Assembly: GCA_949290865.1 (NCBI GenBank)
Contig: CASETM010000087.1
Span: 1-44,999, forward strand
Length of the DNA: 44,999 nt
Origin: an uncultured Bacillota bacterium
Lineage (GTDB): Bacteria; Bacillota_I; Bacilli_A; Erysipelotrichales; Coprobacillaceae
Direction of reading: 5' to 3'
The position numbers were made by a program, and so were the translations under genes. A model generated the notes under the pieces. That model had not been told where the DNA came from and did no database searches. It saw only the letters and a list, made by a program, of their open reading frames with translations. Shown in pieces: positions 28,419 through 37,481 of this stretch; position 1 is the first letter of the stretch, and each line of letters opens with the position of its first letter.

Positions 28419-29163
28419 AATCATGAATTATCTTGAAACTTATTTTCCATTACATCTGCAGCTGGATTTTGATAAATGCGGACTGCAGATTGGTGACAGA
28501 AACCAGGAAGTCAAGAAAATATGGGTGGCTTTAAATGCTGATAATAATACCTTGCAGCAATGTATCGATCATGACTGTAACATGCTGATCACCCATCATC
28601 CTTTTCTGCTGGAAAAGATCAATATGATCGATTTTGCCCAGCATCAGGGGATTTTTATCAAAAACGCTGTGGAACACCATGTTGTTGTCTATAGCCTGCA
28701 TACCTGTCTGGATAAAGGTCAAAATGGTATTTCCATGAATGACTGGCTGATCAGACAGCTTCATGTTGAAAATGTTCAATGTTATGATCATGAAGAAGTA
28801 GGCAAGAAAGCTGTCTTAAAAGAACCGATGACGGGTGATGTATTCGTTCAGTTTGTTAAACAGGTCTTTTCTTTAAAACATATCAAATATACCCGTAATA
28901 CTGATAGAATGATAAGAAATGTTGCCATCTGTGGAGGCAGTGGCGCCGATGAACTGGAAACTGTCAAAGATCAGGTGGACTGTTTCATTACTGGTGATAC
29001 GAAATATCGTCACGCCAAATATGCCATTGACAATGACTGTCTGCTTATTGATGTTGGGCATCATCTAGAAGTCATTTTCGAAAGAAAGCTGCCAGAGCTG
29101 ATGCAATCGCTGCCTGTGGAAGTGCTGGTCAATGACAGTCAGGATTATTATGTATATGAATAG
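28405..29163 (+). CDS. Nif3-like dinuclear metal centre protein
   Basis: A 252-residue member of the Nif3/YqfO family, the short form without the CutA-like insertion. Metal ligands are visible in LITHHPFLL, in the middle YSLHTCLDKG and in the C-terminal ITGDTKYRHA and DVGHHLE. The biochemical role is debated (GTP cyclohydrolase I type 2-like annotation is often given). The trmK-nif3 pair is widely conserved after rpoD in Firmicutes. GAGGTGAT lies before the ATG inside the end of trmK. Confidence 0.9.
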   Translation: MKAYEIMNYLETYFPLHLQLDFDKCGLQIGDRNQEVKKIWVALNADNNTLQQCIDHDCNMLITHHPFLLEKINMIDFAQHQGIFIKNAVEHHVVVYSLHTCLDKGQNGISMNDWLIRQLHVENVQCYDHEEVGKKAVLKEPMTGDVFVQFVKQVFSLKHIKYTRNTDRMIRNVAICGGSGADELETVKDQVDCFITGDTKYRHAKYAIDNDCLLIDVGHHLEVIFERKLPELMQSLPVEVLVNDSQDYYVYE

Positions 29164-29164
29164 A

Positions 29165-29191
29165 GCCATCAGCATCATGCTGATGGTTTTT
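29165..29191 (+). terminator. intrinsic terminator of the glyS-dnaG-rpoD operon
   Basis: A 9-bp GC-containing stem (29166-29174 with 29178-29186) with a 3-nt loop and a TTTTT tail, starting 2 bases after the stop codon. Confidence 0.88.
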
Positions 29192-29256
29192 AAGTGAATA
29201 TCAAAAAGAATTGTGTTAAACTATGCTTGTAAATGTTACGGTGATGGAGGGGTTAT

Positions 29257-30069
29257 ATGATCAAACTGATAGCAACTGATATGGATGGGACTTTTCTGAA
29301 TTCAGAAAAGGAATTTGATCCACGTTTTATCGATATCTTTCATGAATTAAATAAACTAGGAATTCGTTTTGTTGTGGCCAGCGGCCAGCAGTATTATCGT
29401 CTATATCAACGTTTCATCCCAATGAGTGACAATATGTGTTTTATTGCGGAAAATGGAACTTATTTAGCTTTAGGAACACAAAAGCTGTTTGCTAATGAAA
29501 TTGATAGAAAACTGGTTGATCAGGCTCTGGCAGTTATCAAAAAACAGCCACGTCTGTTTATGATCATGTGTGGGACAAAAGGAGCCTATATCGAAAAGAA
29601 ATATCGTGATTATGAATATGAGGTCAAAAAATACTACTGTATGTATGAATTTGTTGATTCATTTGCTGATGTTGATGACGAAATTATCAAACTGGCAATT
29701 TACGATCCACAGTATGATATCCAGGAAATGCTCGATCAGGTTGTCAAAGAACTGCCTGAACAGTTAAAGGTTGTCACCAGCGGTAATGAGTGGATGGATA
29801 TTACCAATAAAGAAGCAAATAAAGGACTGTCAATGATCTTTTTACAGGAATATTTTGGGATCCATGATGATGAATCAGTAGCGTTTGGTGATCAGATGAA
29901 TGATTATGAACTGCTGCAAAGCGTTAAATACAGTTTTGCTATGGATAATGCTGTAGATGCTATCAAGGCGATAGCCTACGATACGGTTCCTTCTAACATT
30001 GAACAGGGAGTTTTGATCAAGTTAGAAGAAATCATCAAAAATAAAGGAGAAATCATTGAAAAGAAGTAA
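29257..30069 (+). CDS. HAD superfamily hydrolase, Cof type
   Basis: A 270-residue cytoplasmic phosphatase of the Cof/YbiV type (HAD IIB). Catalytic D8 and D10 lie in ATDMDGTFLNS, motif II is VASGQQ, the lysine region is TNKEANKG and motif IV is FGDQMNDYELL. The cap is of type C2. The substrate is a sugar phosphate or FMN-like compound in the family; not predictable here. GGAGGGG precedes the ATG. Confidence 0.9.
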   Translation: MIKLIATDMDGTFLNSEKEFDPRFIDIFHELNKLGIRFVVASGQQYYRLYQRFIPMSDNMCFIAENGTYLALGTQKLFANEIDRKLVDQALAVIKKQPRLFMIMCGTKGAYIEKKYRDYEYEVKKYYCMYEFVDSFADVDDEIIKLAIYDPQYDIQEMLDQVVKELPEQLKVVTSGNEWMDITNKEANKGLSMIFLQEYFGIHDDESVAFGDQMNDYELLQSVKYSFAMDNAVDAIKAIAYDTVPSNIEQGVLIKLEEIIKNKGEIIEKK

Positions 30070-30085
30070 TATACTTCTTTTTTTT
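30061..30085 (+). terminator. intrinsic terminator overlapping the HAD stop codon
   Basis: An 8-bp stem (30061-30068 with 30072-30079) that contains the TAA stop codon, followed by a T tract. Confidence 0.75.
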
Positions 30086-30102
30086 CGTCTTACGAAAATG
30101 CT

Positions 30103-30131
30103 TTTACTGTCTGCATATTTATTTTTAAAAT
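30103..30131 (+). promoter_or_regulatory. promoter of the MATE gene
   Basis: TTTACT (30103-30108), 17 bases, TAAAAT (30126-30131), about 40 bases before the start codon. Confidence 0.45.
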
Positions 30132-30170
30132 AAAGAAGAGTAAAATAAATGATAGAAAGAAGATGAAAAT

Positions 30171-31517
30171 ATGAGAGAAAAGACGATAGATTTAACTAAT
30201 GGGAGTATTGTTAAAGCTATTCTGCTGTTTTCCATTCCACTATTGGTAGGTAACTTGTTTCAGCAGCTTTACAATGCTGTAGATTCTTATGTTGTAGGAA
30301 ATTATGTAGGAACCAATGCTTTGGCTGCGGTAGGAGCGAGTACCCCGGTCATCAATATGCTGATTGGTTTTTTTATGGGTATTTCAACTGGGGCAGGGGT
30401 TGTTATTGCTCAGTATTTTGGTGCTGAAGAGGTAAAGAAAATGAAACTGGCAATTCATAACAGTATGGCTCTAACACTTGTTCTTGGCATTGCTTTGACG
30501 ATTGTCGGATTGTTCTGCACCAATCCCTTGCTGCGGGCTATTGGTGTTCCTGAAGAAGTATTCAGTCAGGCCAGTCTGTATTTAGGAATATATTTTGCTG
30601 GATTGATTTTTATGATGGTCTATAATATGGGATCAGGAATCCTGCGTTCAGTTGGTGATTCCAAAAGACCACTGTATTTCCTGATTTTTTCCAGTGCGGT
30701 CAATATTGTTCTAGATTTTCTGTTTGTTAAAGGATTTGGCTGGGGCGTAGCAGGAGCTGGTTATGCTACTTTGATTGCTCAGGCAGTTTCAGCAGTGATG
30801 ATTATGTATGTTTTGATGAAAACAGATGAGAATTATAAAGTATCATTGCGTAGTATTGGCTTTAATAAAAGTATTCTGCTAAAGATCATCAAGATTGGTC
30901 TGCCAACAGGTTTTCAGCAGAGTATCGTTGCTTTATCAAATGTCATTGTTCAGTCCTATATCAATGTCTATGGATCATCAGTGATTGCTGGTTATTCGGT
31001 AACAATAAAAATCGATGGTTTTGTTAATTTGCCATTACAGGCGTTCAATATGTCAGTGACCACATTTGTTGGTCAGAATATTGGGGCTAAAAAATATGAC
31101 CGTGTCAAAAAAGGTGCATATATGACAACGGCTCTGGCAATGATCACGATCGGAATGTTTGTTGTTTTGATGTATCTTTTTGGAAGAAATTTCATTGCTC
31201 TGTTCAATCAGGAAGAAGCAGTTATTGAAGCAGGAAGACTGATGCAGCTGGTATTTTTGCCATTCTATATTTTTCTGCCAATCAATCAGGTTATTAATGG
31301 TGTGCTTCGAGGAGCAGGACGTTCATCTGTACCAATGTATATCATGGTTTTCTCATTTGTTGTGTTAAGACAGGCTTATCTGTTTGTCGTTACCAAACTG
31401 ACAGATAATATTGCTTATATCTTTTTTGGCTGGCCAGTGACTTGGATCGTCTGCAGTGCAATCTTTGTTTTTTATTTCTTTAAAGTGGACTGGCTGCCAC
31501 AATATGATAACGGATAG
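30171..31517 (+). CDS. MATE family efflux transporter
   Basis: A 448-residue inner-membrane antiporter with twelve predicted helices and the two-fold MATE repeat (first half IVKAILLFSIPLLVGNLFQQLYN; second half ILLKIIKIGLPTGFQQSI). LYNAVDSYVVGNYVG and the asparagine-rich SAVNIVLDFLFV are family features. It expels cationic drugs or metabolites using H+ or Na+. Only a weak Shine-Dalgarno (GAAGA) is seen. It converges on ispH with only 5 bases between stops. Confidence 0.92.
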   Translation: MREKTIDLTNGSIVKAILLFSIPLLVGNLFQQLYNAVDSYVVGNYVGTNALAAVGASTPVINMLIGFFMGISTGAGVVIAQYFGAEEVKKMKLAIHNSMALTLVLGIALTIVGLFCTNPLLRAIGVPEEVFSQASLYLGIYFAGLIFMMVYNMGSGILRSVGDSKRPLYFLIFSSAVNIVLDFLFVKGFGWGVAGAGYATLIAQAVSAVMIMYVLMKTDENYKVSLRSIGFNKSILLKIIKIGLPTGFQQSIVALSNVIVQSYINVYGSSVIAGYSVTIKIDGFVNLPLQAFNMSVTTFVGQNIGAKKYDRVKKGAYMTTALAMITIGMFVVLMYLFGRNFIALFNQEEAVIEAGRLMQLVFLPFYIFLPINQVINGVLRGAGRSSVPMYIMVFSFVVLRQAYLFVVTKLTDNIAYIFFGWPVTWIVCSAIFVFYFFKVDWLPQYDNG

Positions 31518-31533
31518 CATAGCTATCCGTTAT
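31507..31533. terminator. palindrome shared by the convergent MATE and ispH stops
   Basis: A perfect 12-bp inverted repeat (31507-31518 with 31522-31533) holds the TAG stop codons of both convergent genes. Neither side has a strong T tract, so it may act as a weak bidirectional terminator or 3'-end stabiliser. Confidence 0.55.
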
Positions 31534-32446
31534 TGAGTATTTTATCTTTTTCAATTGCTGGTTTTGGATATGAAGAAGGATCATTTTCATCAAACTGTTT
31601 CAGATATGCAATGATTTGATTGGTCAGATATGTTGGAGTTGATGCGCCTGAACTGACGGCAGCATACTGCTTGTTTTTCAGCCAGTTTGTATCAAGTTCA
31701 TCAATGCTTTCAATCATATATACATCGCAATGATGACTGTTTCTGGCGATTGCTGCCAGTTTTTGAGTATTGTTGGAATGAGGATCACCAACAATAATGA
31801 TGATATCAACATCTTCATCGATATTTCTGATAGCTTCCTGTCTGATTTTGGTTGCTGTACATGTTTCTTTTTCAATTTCAACATCAGGTAAGATTTTTTT
31901 GGCATATTCGCAAAGATCATAAACATCATATAAAGACATGGTTGTCTGATTGGTCATCACATATTTTCTGTTTGGATCGACCTGTTCGATGTCTTTTTTT
32001 GATGTAATAAGATGCACTCTTTCCTGATCGATAGAAATGGCACCTTCAGCTTCAGGATGGCCTGTTTTGCCGATATAGAGAATATCAAAGCCAGCTTTGA
32101 GTTTTTCTTTGATCAGATTGTGGGTTTTGATGACGTCTAAACATGAAGCATCAATGACTTCCAGGCCTTTTTCTCTGGCTTTGTCAAAAACACCCTGACC
32201 GGCACCATGGGCAGTAATGATGACTTTACCCTGATCAATCTCATCTAATAATTCCAGTCTTGTTTTTCCTTTGCTGTCAATACTGTTGATACCCAGGTCT
32301 TCTAAAGCATTGACGATATACTGATTATGAACGATCATGCCAAGAATAGAAACAGGAACGTCACTGTTGGCATGCTGTTTGGCAATATTTATGGCTTTGA
32401 CGACACCTTTACAGTAACCTCTAGGAACAACACCTAATACTTTCAT
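31523..32446 (-). CDS. ispH: 4-hydroxy-3-methylbut-2-enyl diphosphate reductase
   Basis: The last enzyme of the MEP isoprenoid pathway, making IPP and DMAPP with a [4Fe-4S] cluster. The cluster cysteines are C12 (GYCKGV), one in DASCLDV and one in ETCTATK; THGAG and the SGAST substrate loop are present. 307 residues is slightly longer than usual because of a C-terminal tail. GAGGTGAT precedes the ATG on the minus strand. The partner ispG is 4 kb away. Confidence 0.95.
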   Translation of the reverse strand: MKVLGVVPRGYCKGVVKAINIAKQHANSDVPVSILGMIVHNQYIVNALEDLGINSIDSKGKTRLELLDEIDQGKVIITAHGAGQGVFDKAREKGLEVIDASCLDVIKTHNLIKEKLKAGFDILYIGKTGHPEAEGAISIDQERVHLITSKKDIEQVDPNRKYVMTNQTTMSLYDVYDLCEYAKKILPDVEIEKETCTATKIRQEAIRNIDEDVDIIIIVGDPHSNNTQKLAAIARNSHHCDVYMIESIDELDTNWLKNKQYAAVSSGASTPTYLTNQIIAYLKQFDENDPSSYPKPAIEKDKILNNG

Positions 32447-32463
32447 TTTATCACCTCAAAAAG

Positions 32464-32472
32464 ATTATAGCA
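32464..32472 (-). promoter_or_regulatory. extended -10 promoter of ispH
   Basis: On the minus strand TGC is followed by TATAAT (32464-32469) at the end of the upstream small gene, 17 bases before the ispH start codon. No good -35 is present. Confidence 0.4.
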
Positions 32473-32767
32473 TATTTTGAAACATTTCTTTATCTTCTCT
32501 TTGAATTGGCTGTAATTGAGCTTCGACTTCATCGACATCAATATCATCGACGTTTTTCATAGCTTTAATGATAGCCAGGCCATTTCGAGTATTATCGATC
32601 AGCGGTTTGATCTGATAGACAATAGGAATGATCTGATTGACGATCTGAATGCCTTTTAAGGTCGTATTTAATGTCTTTTGCAGATAAAATCGTGCTGGTG
32701 GCCTTTGGTAATAGGGATAAGGTTGAACAGATTGCATAAAATAGTTTTCATCATGAAATGGATACAT
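32465..32767 (-). CDS. small YqfQ-like protein
   Basis: A 100-residue basic-to-acidic protein with a Pro/Tyr-rich N-terminus (QPYPYYQRPPARFYLQ), an amphipathic central helix region (LNTTLKGIQIVNQIIPIVYQ) and an acidic tail. The central part and the position next to ispH resemble YqfQ (VrrA) of Bacillus, which also lies beside ispH (yqfP). That resemblance is by eye only. AGGTGATTCT precedes the ATG. It lies 18 bases upstream of ispH on the same strand. No function is known to me. Confidence 0.65.
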   Translation of the reverse strand: MYPFHDENYFMQSVQPYPYYQRPPARFYLQKTLNTTLKGIQIVNQIIPIVYQIKPLIDNTRNGLAIIKAMKNVDDIDVDEVEAQLQPIQREDKEMFQNML

Positions 32768-32810
32768 AGAATCACCTATTATAAGTTATGATAAAAAATT
32801 TTTTTAGTGA

Positions 32811-32839
32811 TTGTTTGATTGTGAAAACAAGAGTAAAAT
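32811..32839 (+). promoter_or_regulatory. promoter of the PTS IIB-like gene
   Basis: TTGTTT (32811-32816), 17 bases, TAAAAT (32834-32839), about 20 bases before the start codon. Confidence 0.5.
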
Positions 32840-32860
32840 AAACATAAAAGGATGGTGTTT

Positions 32861-33277
32861 ATGATTAGAATTTTATTGTGCTGTGGTGGTGGTTTTTCTT
32901 CAAGTGCAATTGCCGTACGCATGCAAAAGGAAATTAAAGAAAAACATTATGAGGATCAATACAGTATCGAATTTTTGCCATTTGGTTTGGGTCTGAAAAG
33001 ACTGGATGAATTTGATGCTGTCATTCTGTGTCCGCATCTGAAAGTAGAACTTAATAAGGCTAAGAAAAATATGGTTATTGACAAGCCAATGTATTTATTA
33101 CCGCCAAAGATGTATGGACTGATGAAATTTGAAGAAATAGTTGCTGATGTTGAAGATGTTATTCAAATGTATCAACAAAATCCAACGGTTCCGGTAAAAT
33201 TTCCAGGAGAAGATAATTTGTTAAGAATCACTCGCGGAGTTGCTTATCGCCACTGGAAAAACAGGAATAATTTATAG
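32861..33277 (+). CDS. PTS lactose/cellobiose-type IIB-like protein
   Basis: A 138-residue protein whose first 100 residues match the IIB(Lac/Cel) fold. The phospho-cysteine is C8 in LLCCGGGFSSSAIAVRM, matching the CxxGxS(T)S loop. A C-terminal tail of about 35 residues (from VPVKFPGEDN) is not typical. I start at 32861 because AAAGGA is at a proper distance; ATG 32852 has none. No IIA or IIC gene lies next to it, so it is an orphan phosphoryl carrier or regulator. The adjacent flavin reductase gene follows 31 bases later. Confidence 0.78.
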   Translation: MIRILLCCGGGFSSSAIAVRMQKEIKEKHYEDQYSIEFLPFGLGLKRLDEFDAVILCPHLKVELNKAKKNMVIDKPMYLLPPKMYGLMKFEEIVADVEDVIQMYQQNPTVPVKFPGEDNLLRITRGVAYRHWKNRNNL

Positions 33278-33308
33278 TCAAAGTGATATGATAATAGAGG
33301 TGAAAGAA

Positions 33309-33776
33309 ATGAAGAATTTAACAGCAAACATGTTTAATGATCAGTGGGCGCTGGTAACAGCAGGAACAGAAGATCATTTCAATACGATGACGATCTCATG
33401 GGGTGGCATGGGAACGCTCTGGTCAAAACCGGTTATCACGGTTTATATCAAACCATGTCGCTATACTTATGAATTTATTAAAAAGAATGATTATTTTACG
33501 GTTTCGTTTTTTGATGAAAAATACAAAAAGGATCTTGGTATTCTTGGCAGCAAATCTGGTCGTGATGGGGATAAGCTGGCGTTGACATCATTGACGCCTG
33601 TAGCTGTTGATCAGGGAATGACTTTTAAGGAAGCTAACAAAACAATTATTTGCAGAAAAATATATGAACAAGATCTTGAACTGGAAAAAATTCCTGCTAA
33701 AGCAAAAACCACATATTATCAAAATGAACCAGTTCATACCATGTTTATTGGCGAAGTTATGAAGATCATAGAATAA
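33309..33776 (+). CDS. flavin reductase family protein
   Basis: A 155-residue FMN-binding split-barrel protein of the DIM6/NTAB group (ATMTMTISWGG-like segment NTMTISWGGMGTLWSKP, then PCRYTYEFI and FTVSFFDEKYKKDL). Such proteins reduce flavin or bind FMN as flavoredoxin. I start at 33309 behind GAGGTGAAAG; the open frame back to 33240 runs into the previous gene. The substrate is not known. Confidence 0.82.
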   Translation: MKNLTANMFNDQWALVTAGTEDHFNTMTISWGGMGTLWSKPVITVYIKPCRYTYEFIKKNDYFTVSFFDEKYKKDLGILGSKSGRDGDKLALTSLTPVAVDQGMTFKEANKTIICRKIYEQDLELEKIPAKAKTTYYQNEPVHTMFIGEVMKIIE

Positions 33777-33782
33777 TCAGGG

Positions 33783-33815
33783 AAAAAGGTTTGTGTCTGA
33801 GACATAAACCTTTTT
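33783..33815 (+). terminator. intrinsic terminator after the flavin reductase gene
   Basis: A long stem interrupted by one G-T pair, from AAAAGGTTTGTGTC to GACATAAACCTTTT, with a 3-nt loop and T-rich end. Confidence 0.82.
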
Positions 33816-33827
33816 AAAACATTTCAA

Positions 33828-33855
33828 TTGCAAAGTTATTTGAATATGTTATAAT
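33828..33855 (+). promoter_or_regulatory. promoter of the DEAD-box helicase gene
   Basis: TTGCAA (33828-33833), 16 bases, TATAAT (33850-33855) with an upstream TGT extended -10, 28 bases before the start codon. Confidence 0.7.
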
Positions 33856-33883
33856 AACGTGACTAAAGAAAAAGGAGGATTTT

Positions 33884-35263
33884 ATGGGAACTTTTCAGAA
33901 TTTTCAATTACAGGATTACTGTTACCAGGTCATTACGGAACTGGGATTTAAAAAACCAACACCAATCCAGGAAAAAGTTATTCCTCTGGTATTAAAAAAT
34001 AAAGATGTTATTGGTATTTCACAGACAGGAACAGGAAAAACCCATGCCTTTCTGTTACCAATCATAAATAGAATCGATACCGCAAAAGACAGTGTTCAGG
34101 CGGTCATTACGGCACCAACACGTGAACTGGCGACACAGTTATTCAATAATGCGAAAAAGTTTGCAGAATATCTGCCGGAATTAAGAGTGTCTTTGATCAT
34201 TGGGGGAAGTGATCGACAGAGAGCGGTCCAAAAACTGGCAGTGCAGCCACATATCGTCATTGGTACACCAGGTCGTATCAGGGATCTGTCATTAGATGCA
34301 CAGGCATTAAAAATAACGACTGCTAAAACTTTTGTTGTTGATGAAGCTGATATGACTTTAGAATTTGGTTATCTGGAAGATATCGATGCTGTTGCCGGGA
34401 AGATGGCAGATGATCTGCAGATGCTGGTATTTTCAGCAACGATTCCACAGAATCTAAGACCATTTCTGAAAAAATACATGAAGAATCCAGTCACTGTAGA
34501 AATAGACAGTCAACTGGTGACAACAGCCAATGTTGAACATATTCTGCTGGCAACAAAACATAAAGACCGTTATGAGGTGTTAAAGCAGATTATGGCAGTG
34601 ATTGATCCTTACATTTGTATTATTTTCGCTAATAAAAGAACAGAGGTTTCAGCAATTACCCGTCAATTGAGAGAAGACGGCTATAAAGTGGGAGAAATCC
34701 ATGGTGATCTGGAACCACGTGAAAGAAAGAAAATGATGAGAAAGATCAATAATAATGAATATCAGTATATCGTGGCAACCGATATTGCCGCTCGCGGAAT
34801 CGATATTGATGGTGTTTCTCATGTTATCAATATGCAGTTTCCAACTGAACCAGATTTTTATATTCATCGCAGTGGCAGATCAGGAAGAGGAAACTATACT
34901 GGGGTCTGTTACAGTATGTATGACACTGATGATGAAAAGAATATTGCTATTTTGGAAAGAAAAGGCATTGAATTTAAAAATATGCAGCTGAAAAACGGTG
35001 TTTTTGTTGACCTGGGACAGAGAGAAAAACGTAAAAAACGTATCAGACAGCAAACAGAACTGGAAAGACAGGTGCAGATGATCATCAGAAAACCAAAAAA
35101 AGTGAAACCGGGATATAAGAAAAAGCGTAAATATCAGGTTGAGCAGGTTGTCAGAAAACAAAAAAGAGCGATGATCAGAGAAGATATCAAACGTCAAAAG
35201 AAAGAACGTGCCCGTCAGGCACAGATTGCAAAAAGGATGGAAGAAGAAAATGATAATTGGTAG
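33884..35263 (+). CDS. DEAD-box ATP-dependent RNA helicase
   Basis: A 459-residue helicase, CshB-like in size. Q motif near FKKPTPIQE, motif I SQTGTGKT, Ia [31 protein letters not shown] and [11 protein letters not shown] are all present. The last 90 residues are very rich in Lys and Arg and should bind RNA. Relatives act in cold adaptation, RNA decay and ribosome assembly. AAAGGAGG precedes the ATG. It overlaps the endonuclease IV gene by 14 bases. Confidence 0.93.
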   Translation: MGTFQNFQLQDYCYQVITELGFKKPTPIQEKVIPLVLKNKDVIGISQTGTGKTHAFLLPIINRIDTAKDSVQAVITAPTRELATQLFNNAKKFAEYLPELRVSLIIGGSDRQRAVQKLAVQPHIVIGTPGRIRDLSLDAQALKITTAKTFVVDEADMTLEFGYLEDIDAVAGKMADDLQMLVFSATIPQNLRPFLKKYMKNPVTVEIDSQLVTTANVEHILLATKHKDRYEVLKQIMAVIDPYICIIFANKRTEVSAITRQLREDGYKVGEIHGDLEPRERKKMMRKINNNEYQYIVATDIAARGIDIDGVSHVINMQFPTEPDFYIHRSGRSGRGNYTGVCYSMYDTDDEKNIAILERKGIEFKNMQLKNGVFVDLGQREKRKKRIRQQTELERQVQMIIRKPKKVKPGYKKKRKYQVEQVVRKQKRAMIREDIKRQKKERARQAQIAKRMEEENDNW

Positions 35264-36110
35264 TCACGTTTCTATGTCTGGAAAAGACATGCTGCTGGGT
35301 TCTGTCAAAGAAGCTTTATCTTATGGTGCCAATACCTTTATGTTCTATACGGGAGCGCCCCAGAATACCAGACGTAAAGCTGTTGAAGAACTGAAAGTTG
35401 AAGAAGCGAAAGCGTTAATGCAGGAAAATGGGATTGAATTAAAAAATGTCGTTGTTCATGCACCTTATATTATTAATCTGGCCAATACACTAAAACCAGA
35501 AACTTTTGAACTGGCCGTAACCTTTTTAAAAGAGGAAATGGAAAGATGCCAGAAAATCGGGACATCAATACTTGTTTTACATCCAGGCAGTCATGTTAAG
35601 GCAGGAGATGATGCTGGGTTACAGCAGATCGTCAATGGTTTAAATGAAGCTTTAAAAGATACTGGTTATCAGGGAAAAATTGCACTTGAAACAATGGCTG
35701 GGAAGGGCAGTGAGTTAGGCAGAACATTTGAACAGATTCGTTTTATCATGGATCATTGTCAGTATCCAGAAAAACTGGGTGTCTGTCTGGATACCTGTCA
35801 TATTCATGATGCAGGGTATGATTTGTCGGATTTTGATGCTGTCTTGGATGATTTTGATCGTATTATTGGTTTGAAACACCTGCTTGTCGTTCATCTTAAT
35901 GATTCTAAAAATGTTAAAGGCGCGCGTAAAGACCGCCATGCCAATATAGGTACGGGAGAAATTGGTTTTGATATTTTAAATGGTGTGGCTCATAATGAAA
36001 GAATAAAAGATGTTCCTAAAATTCTAGAAACACCTTATATCAATGGAAAAGCTCCTTATAAAGAAGAAATAGATATGTTAAAAAATCAAACTTTTAAAAA
36101 TATCGAATGA
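35250..36110 (+). CDS. nfo: deoxyribonuclease IV (AP endonuclease)
   Basis: Repairs abasic sites with a three-zinc centre. [11 protein letters not shown] opens the protein; [34 protein letters not shown] and [13 protein letters not shown] carry the metal ligands. From ATG 35250 it has 286 residues, the normal length; the frame back to 35208 is inside the helicase gene and has no site. Purine-rich GGAAGAAG lies upstream. Its 3' end overlaps the convergent small gene. Confidence 0.93.
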   Translation: MIIGSHVSMSGKDMLLGSVKEALSYGANTFMFYTGAPQNTRRKAVEELKVEEAKALMQENGIELKNVVVHAPYIINLANTLKPETFELAVTFLKEEMERCQKIGTSILVLHPGSHVKAGDDAGLQQIVNGLNEALKDTGYQGKIALETMAGKGSELGRTFEQIRFIMDHCQYPEKLGVCLDTCHIHDAGYDLSDFDAVLDDFDRIIGLKHLLVVHLNDSKNVKGARKDRHANIGTGEIGFDILNGVAHNERIKDVPKILETPYINGKAPYKEEIDMLKNQTFKNIE

Positions 36111-36340
36111 TCATCATGCAACAGGTTTTTTAATTTTAAACTGGTCGTAAGACTGGTTTTTTCTTTTATCGAATGAAATAAAACTGGCAGATAATGCTCG
36201 TTTGCCAGAACAAAACGGTTATTAGCAATGAGCTGATAAATAATCAGTAAGTCGTCTTCTTCAAGTTCTAATGATCTGATCTGGTGATTTCTTCTGAATT
36301 CATCGAATGATATAAAATGATTAATCAATAAGTCTTCCAT
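36086..36340 (-). CDS. small uncharacterised protein
   Basis: An 84-residue acidic, Leu/Ile-rich soluble protein with no motif I know ([18 protein letters not shown] at the start). ATG 36340 has a perfect GGAGG 8 bases upstream on the minus strand, which argues that it is real; the TTG at 36355 is an unlikely start. It converges on nfo and overlaps its last 25 bases. It lies just downstream of ispG but behind that gene's terminator. Confidence 0.6.
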   Translation of the reverse strand: MEDLLINHFISFDEFRRNHQIRSLELEEDDLLIIYQLIANNRFVLANEHYLPVLFHSIKEKTSLTTSLKLKNLLHDDHSIFLKV

Positions 36341-36366
36341 ATATACGTCCTCCAATACATATATAT

Positions 36367-36396
36367 GAAAAAAAGATGGCTTAATTCACCATCTTT
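36367..36396 (-). terminator. intrinsic terminator of ispG
   Basis: An 8-bp stem (36372-36379 with 36389-36396) with the ispG stop codon in the loop, followed on the minus strand by a T tract. Confidence 0.8.
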
Positions 36397-37436
36397 AAGA
36401 TTTCTTCTTTTAAAGTTTCGACCATATCTTCCTGTTTGACCTTTTTGATAATTTCTCCTTTTTTAAATAACAGTCCTTCCTTGACACCACCAGCAATACC
36501 AATATCAGCATTTCTGGCTTCTCCAGGACCATTAACGGCACAGCCCATTATAGCGACAGTAATATCACTTTGAATATTATTCAGGAAGTCTTCAATTTCT
36601 TTGGCAACAGGAATCAGATCATATTGGATGCGGCCACAGGTTGGACAGGAAACCAGAGTTGGCACATGTTTGATCAGATCCAGTTCCTTCAGCAATGTTT
36701 TTGCGACCTTGATTTCTTCAACTGGATTATCACTTAAAGAAACTCTGATCGTATTGCCGATACCATTGTATAGTAAGGTACCAATCCCTAGAGCGGATTT
36801 TACGGTACCACCAAGCTTCGTTCCTGCTTCTGTAACTCCTAAATGCAGGGGACAGTCAAACGTTTCACTGGCAAGCGTATAAGCCTCAATCGTTAACATT
36901 GTATTAGAAGACTTTAATGATATGCAGTAATCATGGAAATCCAATGATTCCAGGATATCAATATGCTTTTGGGCACTTTCAATCATTCCCTGAGCGGTTG
37001 GTTTTCCATATTTTTTCAGGATATCTTTTTCCAGTGAACCACTGTTGACACCGATACGAATTGGAATATGTTTTTCTTTGCAGGCTTTGACAACAGCTTT
37101 TGTTTTTTCAATGTCACCGATATTGCCAGGATTGATCCTGATTTTATCGATTCCTGATTCAATAGAAATCAAAGCTAATTTGTAATCAAAATGAATGTCT
37201 GCAACCAGAGGGACATGAACCTGTTTTTTGATTTCTTTGATGGCATAGGCATCTTCTTTATCGAAAACGGCCATTCTGACAATCTGGCAGCCAGTTTTTT
37301 CCAGTTCCAGGATCTGTTTGACGGTTGCTTCAACATTTTTGGTTTTGGTATTTGTCATCGACTGAATGATGACATGATTATTCCCACCTAGAGTCAGGTT
37401 TCCAACTTTAAAAGACCTTGTTTCACTTCTTTTCAT
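36381..37436 (-). CDS. ispG: (E)-4-hydroxy-3-methylbut-2-enyl-diphosphate synthase
   Basis: Penultimate enzyme of the MEP pathway, with a [4Fe-4S] cluster. TIM-barrel segment begins [11 protein letters not shown], and [12 protein letters not shown] and RINPGNIG follow. Cluster cysteines lie in SCPTCGRI and [11 protein letters not shown]. The start at ATG 37436 has AGGTG at 6 bases; a GTG at 37445 is in frame but lies in that site. About 351 residues. It works directly before IspH. Confidence 0.95.
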   Translation of the reverse strand: MKRSETRSFKVGNLTLGGNNHVIIQSMTNTKTKNVEATVKQILELEKTGCQIVRMAVFDKEDAYAIKEIKKQVHVPLVADIHFDYKLALISIESGIDKIRINPGNIGDIEKTKAVVKACKEKHIPIRIGVNSGSLEKDILKKYGKPTAQGMIESAQKHIDILESLDFHDYCISLKSSNTMLTIEAYTLASETFDCPLHLGVTEAGTKLGGTVKSALGIGTLLYNGIGNTIRVSLSDNPVEEIKVAKTLLKELDLIKHVPTLVSCPTCGRIQYDLIPVAKEIEDFLNNIQSDITVAIMGCAVNGPGEARNADIGIAGGVKEGLLFKKGEIIKKVKQEDMVETLKEEILKMVN

Positions 37437-37453
37437 ATTCATCACCTAACTCT

Positions 37454-37481
37454 ATTATAAATTATTTAGAGAGGTTTTCAA
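37454..37481 (-). promoter_or_regulatory. promoter of ispG
   Basis: On the minus strand TTGAAA (37476-37481), 16 bases, TATAAT (37454-37459). The -35 lies in the end of pepF. Confidence 0.7.
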
